This document shows, one piece after another, positions 6,471 through 9,106 of a stretch of 9,106 nucleotides of DNA. The stretch is from positions 1 to 9,106 of the forward strand of contig JAGLJX010000145.1 of NCBI GenBank assembly GCA_023142175.1. Direction: 5' to 3'. Origin of the DNA: Emcibacter sp. GTDB taxonomy: Bacteria; Pseudomonadota; Alphaproteobacteria; Sphingomonadales; Emcibacteraceae. The stretch's first letter is position 1; each line of letters begins with the position of its first letter. Below the pieces are notes generated by a model that was not told where the DNA came from, ran no database searches, and saw only the letters and a list, made by a program, of their open reading frames with translations. Made by a program: the position numbers and the translations under genes.

Positions 6471-8021
6471 ATGACTACAAAACCAACATTTTACATCACG
6501 ACACCAATCTATTATGTGAATGATATCCCTCATATTGGACATGCCTATACAACATTGGCCTGTGATGTGATAGCTCGCTTTAAGCGGCTGGACGGTTTTG
6601 ACGTTATGTTCCTTACCGGAACCGATGAACATGGTCAAAAAGTGGAGAAATCAGCAGCAGCAAAGGGAAAAACGCCCATCGAATTATGTGATGAAGTTTC
6701 CATGCGCTTCCGTGAGTTGGTAAAATTCATGAATATATCCACCGATGACTTTATCCGCACCACGGAAGAGCGTCATAAGCTGGCCTGTCAGGCCCTGTGG
6801 CGGAAACTGGAGGAAAGCGGCAACATCTATCTGGATAAATATGCCGGATGGTATTCGGTGCGTGATGAGGCCTATTACGCGGAAACAGAGCTTAGCGAAG
6901 GTGAGGGAGGTGAAAAACTGGCCCCAACTGGTGCTCCGGTGGAATGGGTGGAAGAAGAAAGCTATTTTTTTAAACTTTCCGCGTGGGAAGACAAATTACT
7001 GGCATGGTATGAAAATCTACCGGAAACCGTGCTGCCCAAAAGCCGCAAGAATGAGGTCAAAAGCTTTGTGGAAGGCGGTTTGCGCGACTTATCTGTCTCC
7101 CGCACCAGCTTTTCATGGGGCGTTCCCGTACCGGGTAATGACAAGCATATAATGTATGTGTGGATTGACGCCCTGACCAATTACATGACCGGCGCGGGTT
7201 ATCCCGATACGGAAAGTGACAAATTCAAGAAATATTGGCCTGCAGATATTCATATGGTGGGCAAGGATATTGTGCGCTTTCATGCGGTTTACTGGCCTGC
7301 TTTCCTTATGGCTGCGGGGATTGAACCTCCAAAGAGGGTCTTTGCTCATGGCTGGTGGACAAATGAAGGTCAGAAGATTTCAAAATCCCTTGGCAATGTC
7401 ATTGATCCTTTTGAAATTGTTGACGAATTCGGCCTTGATCAGGTTAGATATTTTCTTATGCGCGAAGTCCCTTTTGGCAATGATGGCGATTTTAACCGCA
7501 CTTCCATGGTCAACCGTATCAACTCAGACCTTGCCAACGACCTTGGCAATCTGGCGCAACGCTCGATCAGTATGATTTTCAAGAATTGTGACGGACAGAT
7601 ACCACAAGTTGGCGACTTTACCGCCGAAGATAACAAAATTCTTGAAGCCGTGGACTGTTTGCTGCCTCAAATCCGGGAATTAATGGAACGTCAGAGCATT
7701 AACAAGGCGTTAGAAACCGTCTGGAAGGTGGTAGGGGACTGTAACGTCTATTTTGCCAGTCAGGAGCCATGGGCCTTGAAAAAAACTGATCCTGAGCGAA
7801 TGGGGACGGTTTTATATGTGACAGCAGAGGTGGTTCGCCAGATTGGTATCTTAATCCGCTTCATCATGCCTGATTCCGGCCATAAACTGCTTGATCTGAT
7901 CAATGTTGACAGCGAGAAACGCGGTTTCGATCAATTAGGCGCAGCAGGACGGCTCATATCCGGAACAAGGCTGGATAAACCAGAAGGGGTATTCCCCCGT
8001 TATGTGAAGGCAGAAGGCTAA
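6471..8021 (+). CDS. metG: Methionyl-tRNA synthetase
   Basis: It charges tRNA-Met (initiator and elongator) with methionine in the cytoplasm. The 516 residues carry the class I signatures: HIGH exactly at 21-24 after YITTPIYYVNDIP, and the KMSKS-type loop as KISKS at 302-306, followed by LGNVIDP. FLTGTDEHGQK (47-57) contributes to the methionine and ATP site. The connective peptide segment around 125-140 (GWYSVRDEAYYAE) has no cysteine knuckle, so this is the form without structural zinc. The anticodon-binding helical domain covers about 360-510. The C-terminal EMAP/Trbp111-like tRNA-binding domain of E. coli MetG is absent, consistent with the shorter length. It starts 11 bases after holB with no strong Shine-Dalgarno, and its stop shares one base with the tatD start (TAATG), which suggests stop-start re-initiation. 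Confidence 0.98.
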   Translation: MTTKPTFYITTPIYYVNDIPHIGHAYTTLACDVIARFKRLDGFDVMFLTGTDEHGQKVEKSAAAKGKTPIELCDEVSMRFRELVKFMNISTDDFIRTTEERHKLACQALWRKLEESGNIYLDKYAGWYSVRDEAYYAETELSEGEGGEKLAPTGAPVEWVEEESYFFKLSAWEDKLLAWYENLPETVLPKSRKNEVKSFVEGGLRDLSVSRTSFSWGVPVPGNDKHIMYVWIDALTNYMTGAGYPDTESDKFKKYWPADIHMVGKDIVRFHAVYWPAFLMAAGIEPPKRVFAHGWWTNEGQKISKSLGNVIDPFEIVDEFGLDQVRYFLMREVPFGNDGDFNRTSMVNRINSDLANDLGNLAQRSISMIFKNCDGQIPQVGDFTAEDNKILEAVDCLLPQIRELMERQSINKALETVWKVVGDCNVYFASQEPWALKKTDPERMGTVLYVTAEVVRQIGILIRFIMPDSGHKLLDLINVDSEKRGFDQLGAAGRLISGTRLDKPEGVFPRYVKAEG

Positions 8022-8800
8022 TGATAGTCGATAGCCACTGTCATCTGAATTACGGCACCATGATGGAAGATATGGACGGCGTTATGATGCGGGCTAAAGA
8101 TGCGGGCGTTGAAACCATGCTCGCTATTAATGCACGACTTAGCGAATATGACGCGGTATTGGCATTGGCAGAAAATTTTGACCATGTTTTTGCAACTGTG
8201 GGCAGTCATCCCCATGAGGCGGAGAAGGAACCGGATGTTCAGGCCGCCGAGCTTATCAAAAAAGCACAACATGAAAAGATTGTCGGCATAGGGGAAAGCG
8301 GGCTGGATTTCTATTATGAATATGCCCCGCGCGAACTTCAGGAAGCGAACTTTCGGGCCCATATTACGGCGTCACGCGATACTGGCCTGCCGTTGATTGT
8401 TCATGCTCGTGATGCAGATGATGAATGTATAAAAATTTTACGGGATGAAATGGGGAAGGGAGCTTATAAGGCTGTAATCCACTGCTTTACGGCCTCAAGA
8501 ACCTTTGCAGAAGCCTGTTTAGATTTGGGGTTTTACATCTCTATATCCGGCATTGTGACCTTTAACAGTGCCAAAGATTTGCAAGAAACCGCAAAGATCA
8601 TCCCGTTGGACAGGCTGTTGATTGAAACAGACGCGCCTTATCTGTCGCCCGTACCCAAACGCGGTAAGCCCAATGAACCATCATATGTTAAATATACCGC
8701 TGAATTTATGGCCGACCTGCGCGAAATTCCCTATACGGAATTGGCAAAGGCCACAACCGATAACTTCTATAATTTATTTTCAAAGGCCAAAAGGCCATGA
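8021..8800 (+). CDS. TatD-family metal-dependent hydrolase
   Basis: The 259-residue protein has the TIM-barrel amidohydrolase fold of the TatD/YcfH family. E. coli TatD has metal-dependent 3'-5' exonuclease activity on DNA and RNA, but the exact substrate of this paralogue type is uncertain. Metal-binding residues are visible: His6 and His8 in DSHCHLN, Glu92 in GIGESGLDFYYE, His128 in PLIVHARDAD, His154 in IHCFTAS and Asp204 in LLIETDAPYLSP. GSHPHEAE (61-68) matches the usual GxHPH. The length is typical. GAAGG-like purine stretches (8006-8010 and 8013-8017) precede the ATG. The stop overlaps the next start by ATGA. The metG-tatD-MBL hydrolase order recurs in many proteobacteria, from memory, so a link to nucleic-acid or tRNA quality control is often guessed but not shown by this sequence. 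The E. coli symbol for the closest type would be ycfH. Confidence 0.94.
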   Translation: MIVDSHCHLNYGTMMEDMDGVMMRAKDAGVETMLAINARLSEYDAVLALAENFDHVFATVGSHPHEAEKEPDVQAAELIKKAQHEKIVGIGESGLDFYYEYAPRELQEANFRAHITASRDTGLPLIVHARDADDECIKILRDEMGKGAYKAVIHCFTASRTFAEACLDLGFYISISGIVTFNSAKDLQETAKIIPLDRLLIETDAPYLSPVPKRGKPNEPSYVKYTAEFMADLREIPYTELAKATTDNFYNLFSKAKRP

Positions 8801-9106
8801 AGGTGACGGTTCTGGGGTGTGGTACATCCACAGGTGTGCCTAAAATTGGCGGAAAATGGGGTGTTTGCGACCCAAATAATCCAAAAAACAGACGGCGCAG
8901 ATCATCAATCTTTATTGAGGATCAAGACACTAAAATCCTGATTGATACAACGCCGGACCTGCGCGAACAATGTCTTGATGCGGGCATCAGCCATATAGAT
9001 GGGGTGCTTTATACCCATGATCATGCGGATCATACCCACGGAATAGATGACCTGCGGGCCATAAAACATATTATGAAACGACGGGTTGAGATCTATAGCA
9101 ACGCCC
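8797..9106 (+). CDS. PhnP-like metallo-beta-lactamase-fold hydrolase, N-terminal part (cut by window edge)
   Basis: The frame is open from ATG at 8797 to the last base, giving 103 residues with no stop. It begins MKVTVLGCGTSTGVPKIG, the usual first strand and glycine loop of this family. A cysteine in GVCDP follows, then RRRSSIFIE and ILIDTTPDLREQ. The diagnostic metal-binding motif HxHxDH is at 73-78 (YTHDHADHTHG). The pattern resembles E. coli PhnP, a cyclic phosphodiesterase, and related enzymes of the RNase Z-like branch. The real substrate cannot be told from this part. The start overlaps the tatD stop by ATGA, so it continues the operon. It should be roughly 250 residues when complete, so more than half is missing. 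Confidence 0.9.
   Translation, partial: MKVTVLGCGTSTGVPKIGGKWGVCDPNNPKNRRRRSSIFIEDQDTKILIDTTPDLREQCLDAGISHIDGVLYTHDHADHTHGIDDLRAIKHIMKRRVEIYSNA

Overview
The window looks like an alphaproteobacterial chromosome of moderate GC. The main reason is the gene order from 1715 to the right edge: murein transglycosylase, rlpA, D-Ala-D-Ala carboxypeptidase, tmk, holB, metG, tatD, PhnP-like metallo-hydrolase. From memory this order is typical of many Alphaproteobacteria. The zinc-less style MetRS and the delta' subunit without a cysteine zinc module fit this. I cannot name a genus.

Left part (1-1368), probable accessory DNA. It holds the 3' end of an unrecognised, AT-richer gene (1-330). Next, on the minus strand, is a two-gene recombination module. 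The upstream member is a 107-residue protein resembling the N-terminal region of tyrosine integrases (947-1270). It overlaps by ATGA the start of a serine recombinase gene (363-950), which is broken by two in-frame stop codons (TAA and TAG) but otherwise readable end to end. The module lies just beyond the 3' end of a tRNA-Ser(UGA) gene (1369-1458, minus strand), the classic position for the integrase end of an island or prophage. The left end of the element lies outside the window.

Junction (1459-1714). This 256-base stretch holds a candidate promoter for the tRNA, one inverted repeat of unknown role, and the ribosome binding site of the first operon gene.

Right part (1715-9106), a compact plus-strand housekeeping operon of eight genes. 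Neighbours overlap by 1-8 bases or are separated by 9-11 bases, so transcription and translation are probably coupled. The first three genes encode exported cell-wall enzymes: an MltB-type lytic transglycosylase, the lipoprotein RlpA with a SPOR domain, and a class A DD-carboxypeptidase. The next five are cytoplasmic: thymidylate kinase (dTTP supply), DNA polymerase III delta' (clamp loader), methionyl-tRNA synthetase, a TatD-family metal-dependent hydrolase, and a PhnP-like metallo-beta-lactamase-fold hydrolase cut by the window edge. Catalytic motifs in the complete genes appear intact.

I found no CRISPR array, no insertion sequence with terminal repeats and no convincing new system. The most notable item is the decayed, hybrid-looking recombination module next to tRNA-Ser.
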